Of a DNA stretch of 64,000 nucleotides, positions 1-12,034 are shown piece after piece (the stretch's first letter is position 1; every line of letters starts with the position of its first letter). The notes beneath the pieces are model-generated. The model searched no databases, had not been told where the DNA came from, and saw nothing but the letters and a program-made list of their open reading frames with translations. A program made the position numbers and the translations under genes. Origin of the DNA: Anastrepha obliqua (lineage: Eukaryota; Arthropoda; Insecta; Diptera; Tephritidae); contig NC_072893.1 of assembly GCF_027943255.1 (NCBI RefSeq), positions 87,117,784 to 87,181,783 on the forward strand. Direction: 5' to 3'.

Positions 1-89
1 AGTCCTATTTAATGTGAATGAACTGCATTTTAGAAATGAAAGTGTGCCAAACAGATTATCGAAACCGAAATGTATATTATTTATTAGGA

Positions 90-240
90 AGATTTATCAG
101 TTACTTCTTTTCGGCTGTTAAAACGCGTTCCCCGATATTTGTTTTTTGACTCGATCAAACAGAATTGCCATATCAGGTCAATTCGATGGCTGTTGGATGG
201 TCTTCGTTTTGTTCTGGGTCAAAAATTGGCATGTATATTT
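90..240 (-). mobile_element. Decayed mariner transposase fragment
   Basis: This stretch is visibly similar to 37080-37200, which lies in a mariner relic. Shared blocks include the run around 'tttcggct', 'atcaaacag' and 'aattcgatgg'. It would be the C-terminal part of a mariner transposase on the minus strand. No reading frame is left and no terminal repeat was found. Confidence 0.35.
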
Positions 241-445
241 TAATAATATCGCCTGAATATAACCTTCTATACTAAAATTCTATACTAAAATTCTGAAGAA
301 GCTCACACTAATTTTCATTATTCGTAGCCAGAATTTTGAACACAGAATATTGTAGCATAAACATTTTGTACTAAACCCTATTTGATGCATTTGACTGAAC
401 ATGGAGAAAGAACTAATTTGTGTAAGATTTCATACTATTTATGTA

Positions 446-685
446 TATATAATTGGCGCGTACACCCTTTTTGGGTGTTTGGCCGAGCTCCTCCTGCTAA
501 TTGTGGCGTGCGTCTTGATGTTGTTCCACAAATGGAGGGTCCTACAGTTTTAAGCCGACTCCGAACGGCAGATATTTTTATGAGGAGCTTTTTCATGGCA
601 GAAATACACTCGGAGGTTTGCCATTGCCTGCCGAGGGGCGACCGCTATTAGGAAAATATGTTTCTTAATTTTGGTATTTCCCCGC
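446..685 (-). mobile_element. tRNA-derived SINE, head truncated
   Basis: This copy matches the full-length SINE at 1096-1398 in reverse orientation, from its 3' end ('aattggcgcgtacaccc') through the central body. It stops near 685, before the tRNA-like promoter head. The apparent reading frame over 382-651 is only the SINE body. Confidence 0.75.
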
Positions 686-1095
686 TAGATTTCAGATTAA
701 ATCAACTAAATTTTTCGTGATTAATAATTAAGTAACACCACGAATTTGAATAGTTCATTAATTATCCCACTTAATTTTTGTTTATTTATATTCATATATT
801 TGTTTAATCTAGTATATATACGAATACTATGTATCTTAGGCCTCCTAAACATTGTTTATCGTCAATGTCAAACATCATTTTAATTCCGCGCTTCCGCATA
901 TCCAAACTCAGCAAACACCCACAAAGCTAGGTTATGCATCGCAAATAAATTTAAATTCAATAATCGTGCACAGGCTAATTTTTAAAAATGTCATGCATTT
1001 ATACACATACATACACAAAAATGCTAGTTGACTAATAAGTTTATAGTTTCTGTAGTTACTTACCTTGGCCAAGAAACTGTGTAAGTATTTTGCTT

Positions 1096-1398
1096 GCCGC
1101 CGTAGCCGAATGGGTTGGTGCGTGATTACCATTCGGAATTCACAGAGAGAACGTTAGTTCGAATCTCGGTGAAACCAAAATTAATAAAATATTTTTCTAA
1201 TAGTGGTCGCCCCTCGGCAGGCAATGACAAACCTCCGAGTGTATTTCTGCCATGAAAAAGCTCCTCATAAAAATTTCTGCCGTTCGGCGTCGGCTTAAAA
1301 TTGTAGGTCCCTCCATTTGTGGAACAACATCAAGAGGCACACCACAAATAGGAGGAGGAGCTCGGCCAAATACCCAAAAAGGGTGTACGCGCCAATTA
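1096..1398 (+). mobile_element. Full-length tRNA-derived SINE
   Basis: This is the reference copy of the commonest repeat in the window. The head carries an A-box-like motif (1103-1113, TAGCCGAATGG) and an exact B-box match (1157-1165, GTTCGAATC). They are 43 bp apart, as in a pol III internal promoter. A body of about 230 bp follows, ending in 'acgcgccaatt' and then a (TA)n run to about 1418. Ten more copies or pieces occur here. The source tRNA was not identified. Confidence 0.85.
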
Positions 1399-1399
1399 T

Positions 1400-2140
1400 A
1401 TATATATATATATATAATATATATAAAGCAATTGCAGAAATGATGTAAATGAATTCCTATTAAATAAGATCATACACTGATATCAACTGAAAAGCAAATT
1501 CGCAGCTGTTAGAAGTGATTTGACTTGAATGCTTCATCTTCTACATCTAACGCTGAGAATGATCGTTCAAAAATCAATAATTGGAATAAATTTTAAATGT
1601 TGAAGTAGGATTAGACGGAATTCACTAAGATGTGAGAGAAGAATCTTGGGCTGAACACATCTCAATCATATTTGTGCCACGCCATTTTTTGCATTAGAAG
1701 ATTTATTTTACTTCGAATAATGAAATATAAGTTGTGGTGTACGAGTATATTGCAAGTAATAATAAGTTGATATGTATGTATGAAATGAAAACCAAACGAT
1801 TTACAGCGTCAGTCTCGCCATTTAAAAGCCACTACTCTTTCGTTTATTAGGATATCTGGTTTTCAGAAACCAGGATCTATGTAAATGATGAAAGTTTCTG
1901 CGCACCGTTTTTCTTGTTGAGGTGAAAAACTATTATGTATTTTGAATTCATCTCACGCAGCACATAACTGCCTACCTCGTTCTATAGGTAGAATAAGCCG
2001 TTACTCGGACATATTCGGCTTAAAAAATAGCGCATTCATGTATTGGCACCCATGTGACTGTTGATAGTTTTATTAGAAAATAATAGGGCACCTCATATAT
2101 TTAAGAATCAGCATTAACACCGAAACATGGATACTTTCAA
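1400..2140. other. Intergenic stretch, no gene seen
   Basis: After the (TA)n tail of the SINE, I see only AT-rich DNA with no coding frame or recognisable repeat. The stretches 2280-3000 and 3120-3950 look the same. Confidence 0.5.
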
Positions 2141-2149
2141 TTGAGCACG

Positions 2150-2275
2150 CAATTGAGTAGAAAAGTTCTCTCTCGATCAACAAAATCTATACTTTATAAG
2201 TCTCTCATCATGTTCGTGCTCTTGTATAGCGTAGAGGCATTTAGATACTGTACAGCAAATGAAGATCTCAAGCTA
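2150..2275 (+). mobile_element. LINE reverse-transcriptase C-terminal scrap
   Basis: The translation SRSTKSILYKSLIM..LLYSVEAF resembles the conserved region after the reverse transcriptase in non-LTR elements, where consensus copies have a 'YKSLI.PVLLYG.EAW' motif. It is about 40 codons of a decayed element. The clade is not assigned. Confidence 0.45.
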
Positions 2276-3006
2276 GAACTCCATAGCAGTCCCTTCAGCC
2301 ATTGTGATTTTCGAAGTTTCTCCGGCTTTATTGGCGTTACAGGCATTAGAAGCAGGCAAATCCATACTATCATATAATTTTTAGGCGTGACATTTACTCT
2401 CAAAGTTCATGTTTTGCAACGTTGCGGAAATTTAGCATTTTTTGTGATGAATATCTGCGCATTTGCTACATTTTCATTTTCAAATAAAATGTTGAAGCAT
2501 GAAAACAACCTAAATATGTGCAACTATGTAGATATGAGATCAAAATACGAAAGTTTAGAGCAGAATCTTCAAACAATTATTTTATTAATTAAAAAAGTAT
2601 GAGCCCGATGAAAATGAAACTTTTTATTTCAAAGAATTTAATTTTTTATATTGCATAGTGGACCTTCTTCAAATACATATTAGCTTAATAGAAAATGTGG
2701 ATGTTCATTTGATTGTGCCAATTTTATGCAAAACTTTGTATAAAATGTAGGTAGATATCGATTACATCATTACCATATTCATCGCTGCACAACTTATGTT
2801 CGAAACAGCTGTACGCCTATAAAAAGTAGAAAATTTGGCTACTTTAACACCTTCGCTGGCTCCTAATATAAATGATAAATGGATACAAACATGGTTACAG
2901 ATGCAGAAGAAAGCAAAGAGCATAAGGCTTGACACCAGTTATCACGAAGAAGAAAATGCGCTTTATTAATATATATGCAAATTTATATATATATTCATTC
3001 ATATAG

Positions 3007-3118
3007 ATGTTCAGCCGAACTTTTTCATGCCGGCTTCCAACGGCAGTTAGTTTTTTTTTTGAGGAGCTTTTTCATGGCAGAAATACATTCGGTGGCTTGC
3101 CATTGTACTAGAAAACAC
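3007..3118 (-). mobile_element. SINE fragment (central body)
   Basis: A partial reverse-orientation copy of the window's SINE covers the 'aacggcag...gaggagctttttcatggcagaaataca' section. Neither the promoter head nor the 3' end remains. Confidence 0.6.
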
Positions 3119-3958
3119 TTTTAGTTCAATTTAATATGTTATGCCCACAGTGGATTTCAAATGCGGTTACGAGTGCTCATCAAAAGGAAGAGGACTATAA
3201 GGAGGTTTTAGTGCAGTTCCAATGGAAAAACACTCTTATTATTGTAAAAGTTATTACGTAATATTTGAAAATATAAGCACTACTTTCTGAATTTTTATAG
3301 CAAGTATTTTATTTTAATTTTTATTAACATACTTTTATTTTTTTTTTTTAGTACCGCACATAACAAATTTTCACCTTAACCGGTTGCCCAATATTTTTAT
3401 TTTCAAAACCACACTTAATGAATTTTTATACGCATTCCTCATTGTTTATATTCGTAGGTATTACGCATTTTCTTAGCCAAACCACTTGCCGTGCTTGCGA
3501 CTCATAAGTGATAGTGACAGGTGTTTTTATTTGCTTCGATGCACATTTTATATACAAGTGTACCGTTAGTAAACCACACTTAACTTTTGCAATTTTTGTA
3601 TGTCAAGATAATCCTTTATTAGATAAGGAAAAACTCTTAAAAGTGAAATAAAACTACTGTAGATTATTTAAACTTGTGAGAAAAATGAGCTTGTGAACAA
3701 TACATTGGGCAGCGTATTGTGCTATACAATGATGTCAGATCGTGAAAATATTCAACATTAATAGATTTGAGTTGATTGGAAAAGCGAGACTGATTTCCAT
3801 GCAAACAAAGGTGGGTGCTTCACTTCAGGCTTAAGAAAGGAGGATATAAGAATAAATGAGACCTAAAGGAGGTGGTTTTAATTATATTTTGAAACATTTT
3901 TCAGTTGTTGTCTTAAAGCTGCGATATAAACGTAGTTCCTTTAGACAAAAGGCGCAAG

Positions 3959-4189
3959 TTGGCGCAAAATTAATCACCCTATAGGAAGATTTATAATTTG
4001 TGCAAATGACGTCATACTTCAATAATATTTGGCACTTGTGAACTAGACAGCGGCAGTTTACAAAGAAAGAAGCAATGGAGCGCTTAAAGTTCAAAATAAA
4101 GACTTCCATCACTTAAAATCATTTTTTTATTTTATTAATAAAAAAGTTACTCAGAAACAAAATAATGCTGATTAATTTTGTGCCGCCTT
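3959..4189 (+). mobile_element. MITE, mariner-derived family
   Basis: This element of about 230 bp has inverted ends (GGCGCAAAATTAATCACC at the left; the complement of 'attaattttgtgccgcc' at the right). It is shared with copies at 5929, 22385 and 43076. The right half resembles the 3' non-coding end of the mariner at 62127-63033. It has no coding capacity. Confidence 0.65.
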
Positions 4190-4830
4190 TGCCATAAGAT
4201 AGTCGAGCATATCTATGGGGATCATATGTTGTTGCTATTGATTATGCCCCATAATTTGTCATGCCAAGAATTCTTTTCAGTTTGAAGAGGCATTTCTTTT
4301 CCACACTTTTGCCTTTCCAAGAAACATTTACTTAGTTGTTGGGCTGCTTCTGCAGACTACACCAACGGTTCTTGAGAGTTTTCTTACCGATATTCCCAAC
4401 CGTTTAACGAATCTTGCTAAATTGCTGCGACGTTTGACCACAGATCTGTCTTCAGATCCACATTTTGTCATTTAACGAGCCAGTTGATTTCCATTAACCT
4501 CAACATAACTTCAAACTTAAACCGTCTCACGATGGAATTCACTTTCAACTTATCTGCAGTGACACTAATTTGATATCCGAGCAACCAGCTATAAAATATT
4601 CATAACTTCAAAGCCTCAAGTATATCTGAAGTATTCTACCTACTAGTACCAGTGCCATTTTCTGTTACAGGATCGTCAGTAAAGAAATTTTTGGTTCAAC
4701 TGCTTGAAAGGGCTTTCTATCCCTCTATTGTTCTCTTGTAGGCAGGATGACAGTGTACTTTCTTCCGAAGCTGACTCCGCTCAACAGCGTCTTAAATTGG
4801 TTAATTTATGGTTTGAGTGAATTACTAGCA

Positions 4831-5145
4831 GCCACGGTAGCCGAATGATGGCTTGTGTATAACTACCATTCGGTAATGCCCGGGTTTAAAATGCACTGTG
4901 GACATGAAACACCAAATGATCGAACAAGTTTTCTTTCATAGCGATCGCTACTCTGCGGGCAATTAAAAACTTCCCAGCACATTTCTACCTTCAAAATGTT
5001 CCTCATAGAAAACATCTGCAGCTCGGAGGCGGTATAAAATTATAGGTTGGCCCATTTACGGAAAGACATTAAGAGTCAGGCCACAAATACGAGGAGGAGC
5101 TCAGTCAAATACCCAACAAAGGATGTAGGCACCAAATATAGTATA
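4831..5145 (+). mobile_element. SINE, diverged near-full-length copy
   Basis: It starts at the tRNA-like head ('cacggtagccgaatg') and runs through to the 'aggaggagctcagtcaaatacccaac' end. It is strongly diverged, and the B-box region is degraded, so it is an old copy. Confidence 0.7.
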
Positions 5146-5149
5146 TATT

Positions 5150-5925
5150 TGCCACTATATATGTTAAATAGGAAACTTGTGGGAAATTATTATAACCAGT
5201 GCATTTGCAAGTGTTTAATTAGTTTTTCATCTCATTCTGTTCACGCTTTGAGTTACTCATTTGAATTTAAATCCATCTGTTGTTTAAATAAAAATATTTT
5301 AATTTCAAACACGTTTTATAGGATCATGTTCGCAATCAGCTTTTGTATTTATTGAGATGTGTTAATTAATCAGTCAACTGAGACTATTAGACCCCACCAT
5401 CTGCGTCCATCAATCAACCTGTTAGAGTACATGCGAGTAGGTGATGTAAGTGACGGTTGCCGGTACAGAGTAGGACGGGTAGAATTCAATATTTTATATT
5501 TACATATGTATAGGTGACAATTAATCCCCAAGATATAAAACTAAATTCCGTGAAATGAAACTGGATTTGTATAACTACAATAGAAAAAATAAAAAGTTAA
5601 TTTCTTTGGTAAAATTTCTTGTTTTTTTTCACAAACAAAATAAAACCTTACAGACTTAAAGTACAGAAGAGCTTAATGATAATTTCTTAATAATTTCTAA
5701 CTAATTGCAAGTGCTTTGGGATCAAAAAGATTTAATCTGAGACCCAAACAGAGATATCGGCAAACCAAAATCGATATGAAGTGAACTATAGAACTTTATT
5801 AAGCTCAATAAGTAGCCTATTAATAAGGCGCAAAATTAAAGTAATTAGATTTAAATACGAATTCATATGAGAAGGATAATAGAAGTGTAGCATCCTACTG
5901 AACACTATTAATAACATCACATATA
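5150..5925. other. Intergenic stretch, no gene seen
   Basis: AT-rich sequence without a convincing frame or repeat. The frame over 5047-5355 starts inside the SINE and runs into low-complexity sequence. Confidence 0.45.
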
Positions 5926-5928
5926 AAG

Positions 5929-6122
5929 TAGCACAAAATTAACAATCCATTTTGTTTTTGAATAATTTCTTTAGTACATAAAAAAATTATTTTGAAAGAT
6001 GCATCTCTTTATTTGGACTTCTACGAGCTCCATTGCATACTGCTACATTTGTATACTGAAGCTGTCTGGTGCACAAGTGTCAAATATGATTGACGTACGG
6101 CGCTAATTGCAAACGCTATAAG
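5929..6122 (-). mobile_element. MITE copy, mariner-derived family
   Basis: A reverse-orientation member of the MITE family at 3959 and 43076. It shows 'gcacaaaattaacaatccattttg', the 'ctttatttggacttctacgagctccattg' block and 'atgattgacgtac'. Its other end is lost where the LINE relic begins. Confidence 0.6.
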
Positions 6123-7500
6123 TCGAAATATTGCTCCCACTTCAAACATCTATGTGGGACAATGACACCTATCCTCAAGAATGGAAAGAAGGAATTATTG
6201 TGAAGCTAGCCAAGAAAGGTGACTGGAAAGACTGTAACAACTGGAGAGGCATTTGCGTTCTCCCTACTGTTGAAAAAGTAATTGTGCACATTAAACTTGA
6301 GCGGTTAAAAGTCTACCTTGAAGGCTAGTTTCTGCCAAGCTAGATTCCGTAGTGGTTTTTCAAGTGCAGACCACACTCCGTATTATCATAGCACAATGTA
6401 CCGAATATAGATCCAAGCTTCACCTAACGTAAATAGGAAGTGTATGTAGGGTGTTTTGCGGAGGAGAGGAGTATCAGTTAAACTTGAAGCGTTCGTATCA
6501 AGGAAAGCTACAGCGACGCTTGCGATCACATCTTCTATAAAGGAAAATTATCGGAACTCTTTCACGTGCTAACTGGCGTTCGGCAAGGTGGTATTTTGCC
6601 CTAATCTTTACCCTGCTTTCCCTGGTATTTGAAAACGTTCTTAGTCTTTATTTTGCTAACGAAAACCATCAAAGCGGAATTCCTTGGCAGATCCTTAACA
6701 CATACTTCGATCAATTAGAATATACCGACAACATTTGTCTGTTCTCGTATAGGATATGCGATCTAAAATCGATGGCTCAGTCAATTGAGGAACTATTGCA
6801 CTAAACAGAACTTAAAATCAGCGTAGAAAAGGCAAGAGTATTTAACCTGAACTGCTGCTCATCAGATTCTTTAAGAGTGGATGTGGATGTGCAGATTTTT
6901 GAAAACGTGGATAATTCTTGCTACTTGAGATGTATGAGCGCCGCAGATGGAGGAAGTGAGATTGACGTAGAAAGCAGAATTACCAAAAGCAAGACGCCGT
7001 CCGGCACTCTTGCACCGCGCTGACAAAATAATACAACAACTACGCCCACCAAACTGCGAATTTTCAATGCATACGTCAAATCCGCCCAGCTACACGCCTG
7101 TGCAACGTCACAGCAAAAGGTGATCGCAAGGCGGGGACATTCATTAATCGTTATTTGCTCCACGTAATGCGAATTTTCTAGCCCCGAACAATATCTAACA
7201 CCGAATTACTGAGGAAGGCTAATCAAGCCAATGGGGCGACTGAATTCCGTAGAAAGAAATGGCAATGGATTGACTATACCCTGGGGAAGAGCGACGATAA
7301 CAACGCCACACAGGCGCTACGATGAAACTCCTTCCAAGCAGACTGGACGAAATGTAGGCAGACTACGAACCACTTGGCGCCGTTCAACGGACGGAGGCAG
7401 AAATGATATTTTTGAATAAGGCTTGGAACGAACATAGAGCCCTTGCACAAAACCGTGTTCGAGGAGTTGTGGACACTCCAACTAGTTGCTGGAGGATCTT
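6123..7500 (+). mobile_element. Decayed non-LTR retrotransposon (RT to C-terminus)
   Basis: Recognisable pieces lie in order along the plus strand in shifting frames. First is PQEWKEGIIVKLAKKGDW.DCNNWRG (6170-6260), the start of the RT domain. Next is LTGVRQGGIL (about 6570-6600), then an LEYTDN piece in place of YADD (about 6715). DGGSEIDVESRI follows (about 6945). The last is RRKKWQWIDYTL (about 7245), the C-terminal motif usually seen as RRKWRWIGHTLR. Many stops and frameshifts make it dead. It is 5'-truncated and a mariner sits directly after it. Confidence 0.75.
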
Positions 7501-7503
7501 ATA

Positions 7504-8305
7504 AAGGGTGTTTTTTTTAGAGGTTAGGTTTTCAAGATGAAATAAAACGTATATAATTTAATGTTATGGCCAAGAATTTAGCTTTATTATAAAGATAAGG
7601 GTTTGCCATTATGTTTTAAAAATGAATAAATTCCAGCCGAGAGGCCCAATTTTCGACCACTTTTTGCAGCAATTGGGGCCGTATGCCAGCAATAACGCGC
7701 CGAATATTCTCTTCCAAGACGTCAATCGTCTCGGGCTTATCTGCGTAGACAAGCGACTTCACATAGCCCCACAAGAAATAGTCCAGCGGTGTTATATCGC
7801 ACGATCTTGGAGGCCACGCCACAGGTCCACGGCGCGAGATAATGCGCTCACCAAAAGTTTCCTTCAATAAATCGATTGTTGCGTTGGCTGTATGGCATGT
7901 AGCGCCGTCTTGTTGGAACCAAAGGTCGTCCACATCAACATCGTCCAATTCAGGCACGAAAAAGTCATTAATCATGGCTCTATAGCGCTCTCCATTGACT
8001 GTAACATTATGGCCGGCTTCATTTTTAAAGAAATATGGACCAATGATTCCCTCTGCCCATAGAGCACACCAAACAGTGACTTTTTGAGGATGTAACGGCG
8101 TCTCAGCAATGACTTGTGGATTATGTTCACTCCAAATGCGACAATTTTGCTTATTGACATACCCATTCAACCAAAAGTGAGCTTCATCGCTGAACAAAAT
8201 TTTCTTCGATGCGTCGCGCGAACCGAACCATTATTTGTCAAAAAGACCATCTACGAAAAAAGTAGTGATAACTTGAAAACCTAACCTCTAAAAAAAACAC
8301 CCTTT
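7504..8305 (-). mobile_element. DD41D mariner-like element, internally deleted
   Basis: The element is 802 bp and is flanked by TA. It has near-perfect terminal inverted repeats of about 34 bp (start AAAGGGTGTTTTTTTTAG). The minus-strand frame 8197-7616 gives 193 residues of a transposase catalytic domain. The triad is complete: FSDEAHFW, QQDGATCHT and ITPLDYFLW. There are 41 residues between the second and third Asp, the spacing of rosa-type mariners. The N-terminal helix-turn-helix part is missing, so this copy cannot move itself. The intact TIRs suggest it could be mobilised in trans and is fairly young. It interrupts or abuts the LINE relic at 6123-7500. Confidence 0.85.
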
Positions 8306-8309
8306 ATAT

Positions 8310-9008
8310 ACCACATATTGTACAAAATCGGGGCTAATGAAATATAATTCCAGAAATGGTTTTTTCGTGAAACACTTTAATGAATTATTGTATCTCATAG
8401 CAGGTATTTTATGCCCTTTATTTCTCAAGTACCCAAAATTCATTCTGCTATGCGCCCAGTGATCGACATGTTAGCAATTAATCATCGTCATCATCATCAT
8501 CAAAGGAATTTCTGACGCTTCAAAAGTGCTGCCACACAGTGTAAATAAATAACTTTGTACGCCACTATTTTATCGGTGACGCGTCCCTTGCTTGCTGAAA
8601 ATATGCGTATATCGGCCAATCAATCTCCGTCTGCACAGCCATCAACAACTATCTGTAATTATACTCTTAATATAGCAGTGGAATCAAATGCCTTATAGAG
8701 TTGTTTGTGGGGCGTGCAAATATCTTTTTATCATTTCATTGTAACAGTTGTCGGCCTTCTCATCATTCATTAACCAGCAGCCAAAAATTTGCTCACAAGT
8801 GCCGAAACCAGTTTTAATTGTTGTAAAATATCACATTTTTCGCGCGTCGTAGCTGGTAAACGAAATTGACGAAAATTAAATGAAATGTTGTCTACCTCAG
8901 CGCACATTCATACATATATATTTGTACATATTTTAATTTCATTTAATACTTTTATGAACAAGTCTTAACTCAAAAAAATATTTTTTTTTTCTGTTTTTGT
9001 TATTTCAG
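8310..9008. other. Upstream/intron region of the peptide transporter
   Basis: This is sequence before the first recognisable transporter exon, ending in a pyrimidine-rich acceptor (ttatttcag) at 9008. I could not identify the initiator exon or a promoter here. Confidence 0.4.
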
Positions 9009-11388
9009 CCGACGGAGTATCCCAAATCGGTCGCATTCATTATCAGTAATGAGTTCTGTGAACGCTTCAATTATTATGGATTGCGAAGTAAGTAGTGAAG
9101 TCAATAAACTTTCTTACTTTCACCCAATGCAAAAACAAATAATTTTATTTATTGTACTTTTTAATTTGTTTTTTTTTTTTCAAGCAATTCTCGTGCTGTA
9201 CCTCACCACCAAACTGCACTATGACAAGGATACGGCGACTGTGCTCTTTCATGTCTTCTCCATGTTGGTGTATTTGTTTCCCTTGGTGGGCGCCATTATT
9301 GCCGACAGTTGGTTGGGCAAATTCAGAACCATCCTATACTTGTCAATGGTATATGCTTTGGGTGGCGTGATTGTGTCGCTGGGCGCTGTACCGCTTTTGC
9401 ACCTGCCCGTAAAGTGAGTAAAGCACAAATCAGAGTCATAAGAAGTTAAGTCAAATATTCAATCAATCCACTTTCTATTTTCCAGAGAAATCACCATACT
9501 CGGACTTACATTGATTGCTCTCGGTACGGGCGGTATTAAGCCATGCGTTTCAGCCTTTGGCGGTGACCAGTTCCGCATGCCTGAGCAAGCCAAACAATTG
9601 GCTACATTTTTCTCATTGTTCTACTTTGCCATCAATGCTGGATCCATGATTTCGACAACACTTACGCCCATATTACGTGAGGATGTGCACTGTTTTGGCG
9701 ATAAGAGTTGTTTTTCATTGGCCTTCGGCGTGCCAGCTGTGCTGATGTTGCTCTCGGTAGTGATTTTCGTTGCTGGCCGTAGATTGTACGTGGTTAAGCC
9801 ACCTGCTGGCAATATGATTTTTGGCGTGTCAAAATGCATATCCGACGCTATAGGCGGTTGGCGGCGCGAGCGTGAGACGAATCCCCGCAAACATTGGCTT
9901 GATTATGCGGAGCCAACTTCCGGACAAAAAATGGTGGCTGATACGAAGGTCTTACTGAAGATTCTAACGTTATTTTTACCGTTCCCCGTATTCTGGGCGC
10001 TCTTCGATCAGCAAGGCTCACGTTGGACATTCCAGGCGACGCGCATGAATGGCGAAACATTCGGTTATATCATTAAACCAGATCAGATGCAGGTGGTCAA
10101 TCCATTGCTCATACTTGGCATGATTCCTCTGTTCACCTATGTGCTTTATCCGATTTTGGCAAAACTTGGTATTAAACGTCCATTGCAAAAGCTCACACTT
10201 GGTGGTCTACTAGCCGCAATTGCTTTTGTGCTTTCTGCCTTCCTCGAAGTCAAACTAAACGAAGTTGATCCATTGCCGCCCGCGGCATTTGGAAACCATC
10301 TACGCATCTATAATGGCATGCCTTGTGCTTACCGTTTTGCTTCAGGGCTACCGAATCGGCCGAGTGTTATTGAACCGCTTGGCTTGTGGGAGGATAAGAC
10401 GCTGTCTGTGCCGAAGCCACAGGCTTATCCATTCAACGCGACTTCAGCGAGCGATCGTTGCAAAAACTTCTCGGGGACCTTCCGACTGACACCTGGTAAG
10501 GAGACGAGTTACTTCATTTCTAACGAAGGTGTGCAGGAGTTCTTAGACTCAGCGGCCAAACCAAAGCTGGGTAATCCAATGGTACGCATACTATTAAATG
10601 TGCCCGCCAAGGAGAGTGCAATCACTTTAACTGATGCCGTAGAAACGGCGGTGCCTCTGGTCTTTAGCAATGCCACGCAAGTGGTGAATGTGGTACATGG
10701 CGAAAGCGAATTGCAGGTGGCGAATAAGAAAATCGCAAGCATAGATACGAAGAGTGGCGGCGTATATGCGCTGCTGGTGCACGGGAATGCTAAAGATGGC
10801 TTTGTGAGTATAATATGAAGGAATGTAGTTATTAATTTTTCATTGCTAATATTTCTATTTCCTCTGCAGACTTCAAAATCACATGTCATTACGCCGCCCA
10901 ATAGCATTCATATCATGTGGCAACTACCGCAGATCATTGTCATCACAGCTGCCGAAATCATGTTCTCTGTGACGGGCTTGGAATTTTCATACACACAGGC
11001 ACCACCGAGTATGACATCCGTTCTACAAGCTTGCTGGCTACTGTCCGTCTCCATCGGCAACATGTTGGTAGTAGTCATCGCTGAATTGAAATTCTTTGAA
11101 TCGCAGGTTTGTGTCTTAAGTCTTTTGTTATCCTAATCCATTACTAAAAAAAATTTTCTTATTAAGGCTGCCGAATTCGCACTTTTTGCCGCTCTTATGG
11201 TTGTGGACATGTTCATTTTCATTTTACTCACTATTCCATACAAATATGTCGAACATGGCGAAGATCCCGAGGCAAATCAAGTAGTGGTTACACCAAATAT
11301 CTCCAAGCAAAGAGAAGCTGAGAGGGAAACGTACACTGCTAATAGAGGAAATGGACATTTCAATGATGCATATGAGGGAGAGCGTTAA
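9009..11388 (+). CDS. yin: Proton-coupled oligopeptide transporter (yin/Opt1-like, SLC15/POT), 5' end missing
   Basis: Exons 9009-9087, 9185-9413, 9486-10803, 10870-11106 and 11167-11388 join in frame at GT/AG introns of 97, 72, 66 and 60 bp, giving about 694 residues to a TAA stop. The family imports di- and tripeptides with protons across the plasma membrane, in Drosophila mainly in the gut. POT signatures are present: [10 protein letters not shown] at the start of the first exon, [12 protein letters not shown] (about 9280-9320), [13 protein letters not shown] (about 9610-9645) and, in exon 4, [20 protein letters not shown]. The stretch at about 10240-10850 has the low hydrophobicity of the large extracellular loop of SLC15 proteins. 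The first exon begins mid-protein ([14 protein letters not shown]), so at least one 5' exon with the initiator Met lies upstream and was not found. The ortholog name is from memory. Confidence 0.88.
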
Positions 11389-11956
11389 ATCCATAGACTG
11401 CAGCTACCTTTGTACTATATCTGTTTATATAAAAATTTGTTATTTATATTTAGTATACGGCAATTTTGAAGCCGCTTACAAATATCCGCATAGTATTGCC
11501 TAGCCAAGCAGCAGTAGAAACGCTGTAAAGTACTTAAGTAGGTTGTGGTTCGTTTAGCTCATTTCCACTTTATAGAATATATTATATTTAAATTTTGTAT
11601 TATTTTTGTACATTTTCTGCATTTGTTTGTGGTTGCCATTTTGCTCGCATGTAAATATCGATTTTTCTGTTATTTTGTGTGATACGTATTTTACCATTTA
11701 TTTGTTAAATCTCGTATTTTATACATATATCCGGGCATACACTAAGTTGTTAAGTAAATCTATCTATTAGAATATTGCAGCGATGCGTTCCGTTACACTT
11801 TTATAATTGTGTGCATTTATAAATAATTAAGTTTTTATGCTTATAAAATACATACATTTTCACATATAATTATTTTGGCTGCATGTTACGGTTTAAGTAG
11901 TTAAATACTTTTTTATTAATTTATTTATATGATAATAATAAATGATGTAAGTTTAT

Positions 11957-11966
11957 AATAAATAAA
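11957..11966 (+). promoter_or_regulatory. Polyadenylation signals of the peptide transporter
   Basis: Two overlapping AATAAA hexamers (11957-11962 and 11961-11966) lie about 570 bp after the stop codon and just before a TE at 12035. They would define a 3' UTR of about 590 bp. Confidence 0.55.
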
Positions 11967-12034
11967 GACATTGTTTTTTTACCTCGATTCAATGGAAGCC
12001 AAAATAGTGACATAATATTGGATTTTATATATTA

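Noticed and set aside
382..651. 89-codon open frame
   Set aside because: It lies across a reverse-orientation SINE and matches nothing as a protein.
1096..1170. Possible tRNA gene
   Set aside because: A and B boxes are present, but I see no acceptor stem or cloverleaf, and the same head recurs at the start of several repeats. It is the SINE promoter.
10509..10907. 132-codon minus-strand frame
   Set aside because: It is antisense to the transporter's large exon 3, whose plus-strand frame is clearly coding.
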